From Pseudoalteromonas sp. NBT06-2 (GTDB taxonomy: Bacteria; Pseudomonadota; Gammaproteobacteria; Enterobacterales; Alteromonadaceae), in the NCBI RefSeq assembly GCF_002276045.1, contig NZ_NQMR01000072.1:1-45433 (forward strand): 45,433 bases of DNA, in the 5' to 3' direction. Positions 28,638 to 43,467 of this stretch are shown here, piece by piece (position 1 is the stretch's first letter; each line of letters opens with the position of its first letter). Both the position numbers and the translations under genes were made by a program. The notes below the pieces were generated by a model, which saw only the letters and a list, made by a program, of their open reading frames with translations, was not told the origin of the DNA and searched no databases.

Positions 28638-30878
28638 ATGAAACTTATACGTAGCTCATTATTTATTTCAGTGTTTTTAGCAATACATACTCCCGTTTTA
28701 GCAAAAGATAAAAGTACATCAAAGCAACAAGTTGATGATCATATTGAAGTATTTGGCCATAAACTTTCAATTTTAAACAGAGATGTGGCTTCATCTATAT
28801 CCTCAATAACAGATGAAACGATACAAAGGAATCAAGAATCCGAATTAAGTCAGGTACTGCGTGAGTTACCAGGAATTGAGTTAAACGGTAGTGTCTCTCC
28901 GCTATCTTCACAGCCCTCTATTCGAGGTCTATATGGGGAACGTATTCATATATCTATTGATAATGTTAAACGTAAAACTGATTCTGATGGTACAAGTAAT
29001 ATAGCGACTATCAATAGCTTAAGCTTAGATCCTTCGCAAGTAAAACAAGTACATATTTTACGAGGTGCTGATTCTCTAACGGTAGGTTCAGGGGCTATTG
29101 GCGGTAGTATTCGGTTAGTAACTAAAGATGCGAGTGATTATTTAAGTAATAAAAATGGATTTGGAGGACGAGCACAAGTTTTACATCAATCAGTCTCTGA
29201 TTCAAACAGTATTTCAACCTCGCTATTTAATTTAAATGATATAAGCGATATGGTACTAAATGTCAGTAAAGTCTCTTTTTCAGATGTTGATGTTATCCCA
29301 AATACTTCGCAAGATTCTGAAGACACACCTATACAAGATTCAGCTAGGTTGACAAAAATTAAAAATAACGCTTATCGCACTAATTTAACATTAAAAAATA
29401 CTTGGTATTTTATGCCTGAACATAGTTTACAAACTAAATTTGATTGGGCAGAAACACAATCAAAAGATCAACCTTATCGTCAGAATCAGAGCTATGGTAT
29501 TCATTACCCGACTTTATCAGAAGACTATAGCAATGAATATGTAGAGTTTATGAGTAATTATGTATATCAACCGAATAATGATTTTATCGATTTTGACCTA
29601 CAATTAGTTTATTCAGATAAAAACTATGAAAAAAATACTGTTGGTTATATTTTAAGAGGTGAAAACAAAAGAGACTTTACAAACTTGAGTAAGGGCAGCA
29701 CTGAACGGTATAATATTCGTTTAGCTAATTTATCGCAATTTAGCGGATTAATAGACCATCAATTAGCAATTGAAGTTAACTATGAAAATGAAAGTTTTAA
29801 ACAATCCGACGCTTCAAGCTCTGAAATATCAACATTTTATGGCAACAGTAAATCACAAAATGTTTCTTTATCAGTTATAGAACAGGCCAATTTTTATGAT
29901 GAACAGATACTTGTAACAGCAGGACTACGTTATGATACTTTTAAACGTAGTAATAGTACTTATAGTGATTACGATAGTAATACAGATGGTGAACTTTCAA
30001 ATGAACTAGGTGTAACCTTTAAAGCATCTAAAAACATTAATATTTATATTAAATATGCGGAGGCATTTCGAGCACCTTCTGTTCAAGAATTATACAAAAA
30101 AGATGGTTGGCGCTGTCATATTGGGGGGAAAATTTGTTACCAGGAGCCGCAGCCTAATTTAAAACCTGAAACATCTGAAAATTTTGAAACAGGCTTTGGC
30201 CTTTTTTGGCAGGATATCGATTTTGCTGATAGCTTAACTTTAAAAGTTATATATTTTAATAATAAAATTGATAACTTTATTGATAACGTTCCATTTATGT
30301 ATTACATAGATGGAAATGGAGTTAAAAAGCAAGGTTCACCAGGCCCTGAACCATCTAATGGCGTGCCTGTTGCGACTCATCGTGATTACAGCGCTAAAAA
30401 TATAGGACGCTTAGAGAGTAATGGGTGGGAGGCTGAACTAAGTTATACATTTGGGAAATTGGATACATATCTGGGTTATTCTGAAATTGATATGAATGCT
30501 TATGGTATGCCTAATTTTTACCTAGGAACAATTGATCATAATAAACAACCTTATACTGAAGCACCTGCCAATAAATTAAGCCTAAATTTAAATTACCAGT
30601 TATTTGATAACTTAAATTTAGGTGCTCAGATGCTTAGTTATAATGAACAAAAAAGATTGCCTGACCAATATTTAAATGCCGGTTATGGCACTAATAACTA
30701 TAAGGTTTATAGTTTAAATGCAAGCTATAAAGCACATGATTTTCTATCTGGTTTGAATATCAATATTGGAGTTGATAATTTGACAAATGAGAGATACTTA
30801 CGTGCTCCAGCTAGCGAGTCGAGTGATATTAGTGAACTAGGTCGAAACTACAAAATAACTTTAGGATACCAATTTTAG
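28638..30878 (+). CDS. TonB-dependent haem/haemoglobin-type receptor
   Basis: A 746-residue outer-membrane receptor. The signal peptide ends near VLA-KD (residue 22), followed by a possible TonB box (HIEVFGHK), the plug (ELPGIELNG, SIRGLYGERIHISIDNVKR, ILRGADSLTVGSGAIGGSIRL) and a barrel ending in F746. The haem-receptor hallmark is visible: FRAP at 477-480, a His at 494 and QPNL at 505-508, the FRAP...H...NPNL pattern of HmuR/HemR-type proteins. Two Cys (493, 500) lie between them and may form a disulfide. A Fur-like box precedes it. Specificity (haem, haemoglobin or other) cannot be fixed from sequence. A terminator follows. Confidence 0.85.
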   Translation: MKLIRSSLFISVFLAIHTPVLAKDKSTSKQQVDDHIEVFGHKLSILNRDVASSISSITDETIQRNQESELSQVLRELPGIELNGSVSPLSSQPSIRGLYGERIHISIDNVKRKTDSDGTSNIATINSLSLDPSQVKQVHILRGADSLTVGSGAIGGSIRLVTKDASDYLSNKNGFGGRAQVLHQSVSDSNSISTSLFNLNDISDMVLNVSKVSFSDVDVIPNTSQDSEDTPIQDSARLTKIKNNAYRTNLTLKNTWYFMPEHSLQTKFDWAETQSKDQPYRQNQSYGIHYPTLSEDYSNEYVEFMSNYVYQPNNDFIDFDLQLVYSDKNYEKNTVGYILRGENKRDFTNLSKGSTERYNIRLANLSQFSGLIDHQLAIEVNYENESFKQSDASSSEISTFYGNSKSQNVSLSVIEQANFYDEQILVTAGLRYDTFKRSNSTYSDYDSNTDGELSNELGVTFKASKNINIYIKYAEAFRAPSVQELYKKDGWRCHIGGKICYQEPQPNLKPETSENFETGFGLFWQDIDFADSLTLKVIYFNNKIDNFIDNVPFMYYIDGNGVKKQGSPGPEPSNGVPVATHRDYSAKNIGRLESNGWEAELSYTFGKLDTYLGYSEIDMNAYGMPNFYLGTIDHNKQPYTEAPANKLSLNLNYQLFDNLNLGAQMLSYNEQKRLPDQYLNAGYGTNNYKVYSLNASYKAHDFLSGLNINIGVDNLTNERYLRAPASESSDISELGRNYKITLGYQF

Positions 30879-30895
30879 CTTTGTATGATTTATTA

Positions 30896-30919
30896 GGGAG
30901 CCATAGTGCTCCCATTTTT
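30896..30919 (+). terminator. Terminator after the haem-type receptor
   Basis: GGGAGC, loop CATAGT, GCTCCC then ATTTTT. Strong in the rightward direction. Confidence 0.8.
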
Positions 30920-30945
30920 ATATGAGAATAAAATACCCATACAAA

Positions 30946-33009
<2,064 letters not shown>

Positions 33010-33051
33010 TTAAATGCTAATACCAGTATCTCCCTATAGCTCACATGTGTC

Positions 33052-33067
33052 GTTATCATTTGATAAC
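33052..33067. promoter_or_regulatory. 16-bp palindrome upstream of fadH
   Basis: GTTATCATTTGATAAC, two perfect 7-bp arms, in the fadH-receiver intergenic region about 75 bp upstream of fadH. Could be an operator for a fatty-acid regulator; no consensus match that I can name. Confidence 0.35.
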
Positions 33068-33212
33068 TTGACAATAATTAGATTCTTATTTCAATAAATC
33101 AGTGATTTAACTGTTAAAACATTACAGTTTTACAAAGCTGTACTATCTTTAAATATGTAAGCCCTTCTAGGGAATAGGTATAAAGTTCAATTTATTATTT
33201 GTAGGATGTTAT

Positions 33213-33644
33213 ATGGCTAGAATAATGATACTCGACGACGATTTAAATATTTTAGATTCATTAAAAAGACTATTGGCGAGAAAAAATCATCTACAAGTTG
33301 AATATTTTTCTGAACCAAATAAAGCATTAGAAAGAGCTGAAAGTGGGTTATTTGAGTTATTTATTTCTGATTATAATATGCCTTTAATGAATGGGGTCAC
33401 GTTTCTTTCAAAAACAAAAGAAATCCATCCAAGATCACAACGTATTATTTTATCAGGATGTGCTGATTTAAATACGATTGTCAGTGCAGTAAATGACGCA
33501 GAAATATACCGTTTTATTAATAAACCTTGGCATAACCTTGAATTCATTACAGCCATTGAACAAGCATTGGAATATCATCGTGTTATTACCGAAAACCATT
33601 TTTTATCTGAGTTAGCGCGTGAAAACAACTTATTGCCTGAATAA
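33213..33644 (+). CDS. Single-domain response regulator receiver
   Basis: A 143-residue CheY-like protein: acidic DDD at residues 8-10, phospho-acceptor Asp53 in ISDYNMP, Ser81 in LSGCADL and Lys104 in NKPW. The C-terminal tail (about 120-143) is helical with no DNA-binding or enzymatic domain. The NKPW motif and the tail resemble the receiver domain of RpfG-like proteins, suggesting descent from or partnership with an HD-GYP-type regulator (inference). No histidine kinase is adjacent. A weak ribosome site (AGGATG) precedes the start. Confidence 0.85.
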   Translation: MARIMILDDDLNILDSLKRLLARKNHLQVEYFSEPNKALERAESGLFELFISDYNMPLMNGVTFLSKTKEIHPRSQRIILSGCADLNTIVSAVNDAEIYRFINKPWHNLEFITAIEQALEYHRVITENHFLSELARENNLLPE

Positions 33645-33789
33645 CAATCGGAAATAGTACACAAAAATGCACAAGTTTGCTTTTTATATAAAATAAACTT
33701 TTCAAACATTTTGCAAAATTGTTTACTTGCAGCTTGTTTTTCTTAGAATCAACCACCATCTAAAAAATAATAAATAAATTTATATTTAA

Positions 33790-34755
<966 letters not shown>

Positions 34756-34772
34756 TTATTTATTAATTTTAT

Positions 34773-34808
34773 AAAAGCCGAACATCTTTTTAAATGTTCG
34801 GCTTTTTT
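34773..34808 (+). terminator. Terminator after trxB
   Basis: A perfect 13-bp stem AAAAGCCGAACAT / ATGTTCGGCTTTT with an 8-nt loop, ending in T residues. Confidence 0.85.
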
Positions 34809-34820
34809 ATTTGAAAAGTC

Positions 34821-35529
34821 ATGTCTAAACAAATTTATCAATTAGGCCCTGTTCAATATGGATTTCCAGATCCAAAATTAGCGTTAGATGAACCAGACGG
34901 TTTATTAGCCTTTGGTGGCGACTTAACGATTCAAAGACTTAAGCTTGCCTACAAATCGGGAATTTTCCCTTGGTTTAGTGAAGATGAACCTATTATGTGG
35001 TGGTCACCGTCTACACGTGCGGTAATTGAGCTATCTGATTTTCATATAAGCAAAAGCCTCAAAAAATATCAGCAAAAAAATAACTTTAAAATCAGCATCA
35101 ATACACAATTTAAATCGGTTATTGACGGATGTCAGCAACAGCGTATAAATGAAGAAGGTACTTGGATCACAGATGACATGAAACAAGCTTATTTAGCGCT
35201 CCACACATTAGAAATTGCACACAGTATTGAAGTGAGTTTAAATGATAAACTTGTTGGTGGTTTGTATGGAATAATGCAAAATGGCGTATTTTGTGGTGAA
35301 TCCATGTTCCATACTATGACAAATACATCAAAACTAGCCAGTTGGGCGTTAGTTAATTGGCTTAAACAGCATAATGCACACTTTATTGACTGTCAGCTAA
35401 CTAACCCATACTTAACCTCTCTTGGTGCAACAGAGCTCACAAGATGTGATTTTTTGACTAAGCTTAAATTAGCAAACAAGTTTAAAATGCCATCAGATAT
35501 GTGGAAACCACAACAATTAGACAATATAT

Positions 35530-35537
<8 letters not shown>
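34821..35537 (+). CDS. aat: Leucyl/phenylalanyl-tRNA-protein transferase
   Basis: Aat transfers Leu or Phe from charged tRNA to proteins with N-terminal Lys or Arg, creating N-degrons for ClpS-ClpAP. At 238 residues it is the usual length (E. coli 234). Conserved: FPDPKLALDEPDGLLAFGGDL, YKSGIFPWFSEDEPIMWWSPSTRAV and FCGESMFHTMTNTSK. It overlaps bpt by 8 nt. Confidence 0.96.
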
Positions 35538-36542
<1,005 letters not shown>

Positions 36543-36578
36543 GCACCAGAAGAATCGAAAGTAAATTTTTGATAAAAT

Positions 36579-36612
36579 AACAAGCTCAGTGAAAACTGAG
36601 CTTGTTTTTTTA
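36579..36612. terminator. Terminator between convergent infA and clpA
   Basis: AACAAGCTCAGT, loop GAAA, ACTGAGCTTGTT then six T residues: a 12-bp perfect stem with tetraloop. It serves infA and, less clearly, clpA. Confidence 0.85.
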
Positions 36613-36625
36613 TAACATTGTAAAG

Positions 36626-38890
36626 CTAAGCCGGTGTTAATTCATTTTCAAATTCAAAATGCAACTTTTTAGCTTTCACTTTAATTTTCACTACTCCACC
36701 ATCACTTAAAGATCCAAAAAGAATTTCGTTCGCTAACGGTTTTTTCAGTTTTTCTTGGATGATTCGTGCCATCGGCCTTGCACCCATTGTTTTATCATAA
36801 CCTTCGATTGCTAACCATTGACGCGCTTGATCTGTCATCTCTAAACAAACTGATTTTTTATCTAGCTGTGTTTGCAGTTCCACAATAAATTTATCAACCA
36901 CATGCAAAATAACTTCTTCGTCTAAGTGGTTAAACCAAATTATGTTGTCCAAGCGATTTCTAAACTCAGGAGAGAAAGTTTTATTAATTTCACTCATCGC
37001 ATCAAAACTATGATCTTGCTGTTTAAAACCGATAGTAGAACGTGTTGTTTCAGTAACTCCCGCATTTGTGGTCATTACGACGACAACATTTCTGAAATCA
37101 GCTTTGCGACCATTATTATCCGTTAATGTACCGTGATCCATTACTTGTAATAAAATATTGTAAATATCGGAATGCGCTTTTTCAATTTCATCAAGCAAAA
37201 TAACGCAATGGGGTTGCTTAATTACTGCTTCGGTCAATAAACCGCCTTGATCGAATCCAACATAGCCAGGAGGTGCACCTATTAATCGACTGATCGCATG
37301 ACGTTCCACATATTCTGACATATCAAATCTAACAAGTTCAATTCCCATACATTTTGCAAGTTGCTTAGTTACTTCAGTTTTACCGACACCTGTCGGTCCT
37401 GCAAATAAAAAAGAACCTATCGGTTTATCTTCACTTGATAACCCTGAGCGTGATAAACGAATTGCAGATGTTAATGCATCAATTGACTCATCTTGGCCAA
37501 ATACAAGCAGTTTCAAGTTACGGTCTAAATTTTTAAGTGTATCTTTGTCTGATGATGAAACACTTTGCTGTGGAATACGTGCCATTTTTGCAATAATTTG
37601 CTCAATATCAGCCACACCAATGGTTTTCTTACGTTTTGATACAGGAATTAACCTCTGACTAGCACCTGCCTCATCTATTACATCAATCGCTTTATCCGGC
37701 AACTGACGCTCATTTATATATTTAGCACTTAATTCTGCAGCAGCACGCAGCGCTTTTTGAGTATAACGAATTCCGTGATGTTGCTCGTATCTTTCTTTTA
37801 AACCATTTAATATTTTTGTTGTATCGGACACACTTGGTTCGAGTATATCTATTTTTTGAAAACGTCTTACAAGTGCACGATCTTTTTCAAATATATTTTT
37901 AAACTCACCGTAGGTTGTAGAACCCATGCAGCGTAATTTGCCACTGGATAACAATGGTTTAATTAAATTGGAAGCATCCATCACACCACCAGATGCAGCA
38001 CCGGCACCGATAATAGTGTGAATTTCATCAATAAATAAAATAGCATCCGGTTCTTTTTGTAGTTGTTTTAATAAAGATTTAAAACGTTTTTCAAAATCCC
38101 CTCTATATTTTGTACCCGCTAGCAATGAGCCCATATCTAAAGAAAATACCACTGCATTATTAATAACATCAGGCACATCATCATTAACGATTCTATAAGC
38201 TAGACCTTCAGCTATTGCTGTTTTACCAACTCCTGCCTCACCTACTAATAACGGATTGTTTTTTTTACGACGACAGAGTACCTGCACAACACGCTCAACT
38301 TCAGAGTCTCGACCGATTAAAGGGTCTATACTGCCCTGCTCCGCTTCTTGATTTAAATTTGTTGTGAAGTTTTCAAGCATATTATTTTCATCATTAGGTG
38401 CTTCAATAGGCTCTTCTATCATTTCATCATTATTGATTTGTTCATCAGATGAATCCAATTTTGAAATACCATGCGAAATAAAATTCACAATATCCAGACG
38501 GCTAATATCACTTTTTTTCAATAAATAAACAGCTTGGCTTTCTTGCTCGCTAAAAATAGCGACAAGTACATTGGCACCTGTTACTTCATTTTTACCCGAA
38601 GATTGCACATGAAACACTGCTCTTTGCAATACACGTTGAAAGCCTAGTGTTGGTTGTGTTTCTCTATCTTGATCTATTTCAGGAATAAGCGGCGTTGTTT
38701 CATTAATAAACTCTGATAACGCTGTTTTTAATATCGCAGTGTCACCTCCGCATGCACCTAACGCTTCAGCCGCAGAAGGGTTATCGAGTAAGGCTAGTAA
38801 TAAATGTTCGACAGTCATAAATTCATGGCGATGAGTCCGTGCTTCTCTAAAAGCTGAATTTAGTGTCATTTCAAGATCTTTATTTAGCAT
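36626..38890 (-). CDS. clpA: ATP-dependent Clp protease ATPase subunit ClpA
   Basis: ClpA unfolds substrates for the ClpP peptidase. It has 754 residues (E. coli 758). The N-domain ([30 protein letters not shown]) that binds ClpS is intact; two AAA+ modules have Walker [14 protein letters not shown] and [13 protein letters not shown] and Walker [12 protein letters not shown] and [11 protein letters not shown]. The ATG at 38890 follows AGGAG by 8 nt; a TTG two codons earlier is less likely. It is 24 nt downstream of clpS. Confidence 0.96.
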   Translation of the reverse strand: MLNKDLEMTLNSAFREARTHRHEFMTVEHLLLALLDNPSAAEALGACGGDTAILKTALSEFINETTPLIPEIDQDRETQPTLGFQRVLQRAVFHVQSSGKNEVTGANVLVAIFSEQESQAVYLLKKSDISRLDIVNFISHGISKLDSSDEQINNDEMIEEPIEAPNDENNMLENFTTNLNQEAEQGSIDPLIGRDSEVERVVQVLCRRKKNNPLLVGEAGVGKTAIAEGLAYRIVNDDVPDVINNAVVFSLDMGSLLAGTKYRGDFEKRFKSLLKQLQKEPDAILFIDEIHTIIGAGAASGGVMDASNLIKPLLSSGKLRCMGSTTYGEFKNIFEKDRALVRRFQKIDILEPSVSDTTKILNGLKERYEQHHGIRYTQKALRAAAELSAKYINERQLPDKAIDVIDEAGASQRLIPVSKRKKTIGVADIEQIIAKMARIPQQSVSSSDKDTLKNLDRNLKLLVFGQDESIDALTSAIRLSRSGLSSEDKPIGSFLFAGPTGVGKTEVTKQLAKCMGIELVRFDMSEYVERHAISRLIGAPPGYVGFDQGGLLTEAVIKQPHCVILLDEIEKAHSDIYNILLQVMDHGTLTDNNGRKADFRNVVVVMTTNAGVTETTRSTIGFKQQDHSFDAMSEINKTFSPEFRNRLDNIIWFNHLDEEVILHVVDKFIVELQTQLDKKSVCLEMTDQARQWLAIEGYDKTMGARPMARIIQEKLKKPLANEILFGSLSDGGVVKIKVKAKKLHFEFENELTPA

Positions 38891-38914
38891 AGGCAACTCT
38901 CCTAAGATGGAAGA

Positions 38915-39232
38915 TCAAACTTGTTCACATTGGCACAACAGAGGGTGTTCATTATCTCTGGCATACTTATTTACTTGTTCAACTCTTGTTTGGGCAATAT
39001 CCGCTGAATAAATACCACAAATTGCTTTACCATCATAATGTACTTTCAACATAATTTCTGCTGCTTGATCGCTATTCATGTTGAAAAATTGTATTAAAAC
39101 CTCAACTACAAAGTCCATCGGGGTAAAGTCATCATTATTTAAAATTACTTGATACTTACGTGGTGGTTGCAATTTTTGCTTTTCACTATCACGTACCGTA
39201 TCAATCTCGTCAGCTTGTTTTAAACCACTCAT
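38915..39232 (-). CDS. clpS: ClpS adaptor of ClpAP
   Basis: ClpS recognises N-degrons (Leu, Phe, Tyr, Trp) and delivers them to ClpA. The product is 105 residues. The ligand pocket segments VILNNDDFTPMDFVVEVL and VHYDGKAICG, and the C-terminal NKYARDNEHPLLC, match E. coli ClpS. It is the first gene of clpS-clpA and is divergent from cspD. Confidence 0.96.
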   Translation of the reverse strand: MSGLKQADEIDTVRDSEKQKLQPPRKYQVILNNDDFTPMDFVVEVLIQFFNMNSDQAAEIMLKVHYDGKAICGIYSADIAQTRVEQVNKYARDNEHPLLCQCEQV

Positions 39233-39429
39233 AATTAAATATAGTCATTTCTCATGCAGTCAAGCAAACTTGATTGCAAAAAAGTGTAAAAAAAATAAAC
39301 CTTTAAAAATTAATCAAAAAACTTGACTGTTTGACTAAATAAACTACAGTCAGAATTAAGTTTGGTTAATCAATAAACAGTTTAACCTGAAACTTCAAGA
39401 TATATCATGTAAGTTCAATGAAAATATCC

Positions 39430-39474
39430 ACTTACTAATAGCAGTTTAAGAATCATAAAATACTATTAGTAAGT
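39430..39474. repeat. Perfect 12-bp inverted repeat upstream of cspD
   Basis: ACTTACTAATAG and CTATTAGTAAGT separated by 21 nt. They may be operator half-sites or a stem-loop; the position upstream of the promoter candidate favours a protein-binding site. Confidence 0.5.
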
Positions 39475-39519
39475 ATACATCAGCATTGTACAGGAACAAC
39501 TTAATAACATTTATATATA

Positions 39520-39550
39520 TTGACAACATAACATATAAATTCAATATAAA
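39520..39550 (+). promoter_or_regulatory. Candidate cspD promoter
   Basis: TTGACA (39520-39525) and TATAAA (39545-39550) with a long 19-bp spacer, about 35 nt upstream of the cspD ATG. Confidence 0.35.
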
Positions 39551-39584
39551 TATTAATTAGTCAACTTATAGAAGGATTAGCAGT

Positions 39585-39806
39585 ATGGCTTGCGGTAAAG
39601 TTAAATGGTTTAATAATGCAAAGGGTTTCGGATTTATTGTTGCAGATGATAAAGACGATGAAGATATATTTGCTCATTACTCAACAATTGTCATGGATGG
39701 ATATAAAACACTTAAAGCAGGTCAAGATGTCACTTTTGAGTTGCAAGCAGGCCCTAAAGGGTTGCATGCAACAAATATAGCCCCTACAGATGATACTTTA
39801 ACTTAA
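39585..39806 (+). CDS. cspD: Cold-shock-like protein CspD
   Basis: A 73-residue cold-shock-domain protein with RNP1-type KGFGFIVA and RNP2-type IFAHYSTIV, most like CspD of E. coli (GTVKWFNNAKGFGFI, DGYKTLKAGQ). In E. coli CspD binds single-stranded DNA and inhibits replication in stationary phase. Divergent placement next to clpS-clpA is the usual gammaproteobacterial arrangement. AAGGA precedes the ATG. Confidence 0.93.
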   Translation: MACGKVKWFNNAKGFGFIVADDKDDEDIFAHYSTIVMDGYKTLKAGQDVTFELQAGPKGLHATNIAPTDDTLT

Positions 39807-39820
39807 ATTATCAAGATGTC

Positions 39821-39841
39821 AGGCTCTACATTATGGAGCCT
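39821..39841 (+). terminator. Hairpin after cspD
   Basis: AGGCTC / GAGCCT 6-bp stem with a 9-nt loop after the cspD stop, followed only by a weak T-containing stretch. Confidence 0.4.
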
Positions 39842-39898
39842 TGTACTCCAATCTTTCTGTTTCCTCAATTATTAAAAAATTTAATAATTCTGTTCATA

Positions 39899-40164
39899 TA
39901 TACCCAAACCACTTCAAGATGCAGGATTCAGTTGGAATTAGAAATGCTTTAGGCAAGGTATTGATTGAAGAACATGGTTATTCCCTTTTCAAAATCAATA
40001 ACGCTGCATAAAGTATTTATAAATCAACCTTACAGGGACATCTGAGCAAATCATGCTCGTTGCTCCATCTTTTTTTAAGGGAGTAACCATTAATGCAAAG
40101 ATGCGCCTAGATCATGAATTGCTCAGCAGTCCTGAACCTCACATCTTGAAGTGGCTTGGGTATA
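39899..40164 (+). mobile_element. Miniature inverted-repeat element, copy 2
   Basis: A 266-bp element, nearly identical to copy 1 when reversed, with about 35-bp imperfect terminal inverted repeats and two internal hairpins. Hairpin 1 uses TTAGAAATGCTTTA / TAAAGTATTTATAA, hairpin 2 CTGAGCAAATCATG / CATGAATTGCTCAG. It lies between cspD and icd, apparently without disrupting either. It contains no ORF of note. Confidence 0.85.
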
Positions 40165-40295
40165 TCCTAGAGTAAAGTACGCGTATGAAATATTTTTATA
40201 TTCACTGTAAATCCGTATAAGTTTACTGTAAATAAAGCGTTTCACTATCTTTATAAACTATTCTTTGCTATTTGTTTTATTTGACACTTTTTTGC

Positions 40296-40301
40296 TATAC
40301 T
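40296..40301 (+). promoter_or_regulatory. Candidate icd extended -10 promoter
   Basis: TGCTATACT is an extended -10 element (TG-N-TATACT), 110 nt upstream of the icd start. A TTGACA lies only 9 bp further upstream, too close to act as its -35 box. Confidence 0.4.
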
Positions 40302-40324
40302 ACCCGGCGATAAATTATCTATTT

Positions 40325-42642
<2,318 letters not shown>

Positions 42643-42669
42643 TATTTGCTATTATTGATTTTGTTTATA

Positions 42670-42696
42670 AAAGGGCATCATACGATGCCCTTTTTT
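42670..42696 (+). terminator. Terminator after icd
   Basis: AAAGGGCATC, loop ATAC, GATGCCCTTT then T residues: a strong hairpin. Confidence 0.85.
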
Positions 42697-42735
42697 AGTA
42701 TAATTAGTTTAAGATGCCTTTAAATTTTATGTTAA

Positions 42736-43392
42736 ATGTCACAAATTAAAATAAGACCTACCAAATCTGGTTATAAATCCTCAAAGCCAACAAATAAATA
42801 TAAGTCTCATAAATCAACTGAAAAAAAGCCGAAAGGCCCAGCTAAAGTTGTGCTTTTTAACAAACCTTTTGATGTGCTTTGCCAATTTACCGATGAAAAA
42901 AATGAACAAAAATCCAGAAAAACCTTAGCCGACTTTATTGATATTAAAGACATATATGCTGCAGGCAGACTTGATAGAGACAGTGAAGGGTTGTTGATCT
43001 TAACAAATGATGGAAAATTACAAAATAAGCTAGCTTCTCCTAAACATAAAACACAAAAAACTTACTGGGTTCAAGTAGAAGGAGTGCCCAGCAAAGAACT
43101 CATATTAGTCTTGTGCCAAGGCATCAAATTAAAAGATGGAATGACTTTGCCTGCAAAAGTACAAGTTATGAATAACCCCGTTGTTTGGGAGCGTAACCCG
43201 CCAATACGTGAACGTAAAAATATCCCAACAACTTGGTTAGAAATAAAAATAACTGAAGGAAGAAATAGACAAGTAAGAAGAATGACGGCACATATAGGAC
43301 ACCCAACACTTAGACTTATAAGGTACAGTATTGGTAAATGGTCTATCGATAATATTGAAAATGGGGAGTATCAAGTAATAAAAAATAACTAA
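42736..43392 (+). CDS. rluE: 23S rRNA pseudouridine synthase RluE
   Basis: RluE makes pseudouridine 2457 in 23S rRNA. The 218-residue product has a Lys-rich N-terminal extension (about 35 residues) before the RsuA/RluE-type catalytic core: [17 protein letters not shown], catalytic Asp in [19 protein letters not shown], and [23 protein letters not shown]. Similarity to E. coli RluE is strong. No clear ribosome site precedes the ATG. It sits after icd, a conserved neighbourhood. Confidence 0.93.
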   Translation: MSQIKIRPTKSGYKSSKPTNKYKSHKSTEKKPKGPAKVVLFNKPFDVLCQFTDEKNEQKSRKTLADFIDIKDIYAAGRLDRDSEGLLILTNDGKLQNKLASPKHKTQKTYWVQVEGVPSKELILVLCQGIKLKDGMTLPAKVQVMNNPVVWERNPPIRERKNIPTTWLEIKITEGRNRQVRRMTAHIGHPTLRLIRYSIGKWSIDNIENGEYQVIKNN

Positions 43393-43427
43393 GAATTAAT
43401 ATCAATTGCATAACCCATAAATAAAAT

Positions 43428-43462
43428 AAACCCCTTACACACCAGTGTCAGGGGGTTTTTTA
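43428..43462. terminator. Terminator between convergent rluE and maeA
   Basis: AACCCCTTACAC, loop ACCA, GTGTCAGGGGGTT followed by T residues; one mismatch in the stem. It serves rluE and probably maeA. Confidence 0.75.
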
Positions 43463-43467
43463 ACCGC

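Larger units (their letters stand above)
39233..39584. promoter_or_regulatory. clpS-cspD divergent intergenic region
   Basis: This 352-bp AT-rich region contains a perfect 12-bp inverted repeat (ACTTACTAATAG at 39430-39441 and CTATTAGTAAGT at 39463-39474) and a cspD promoter candidate (39520-39550). No ORF or RNA gene is evident. Confidence 0.5.

Noticed and set aside
40270..40301. Standard -35/-10 promoter using TTGACA and TATACT before icd
   Set aside because: The two hexamers are only 9 bp apart, so they cannot form one promoter; the extended -10 reading was kept instead.
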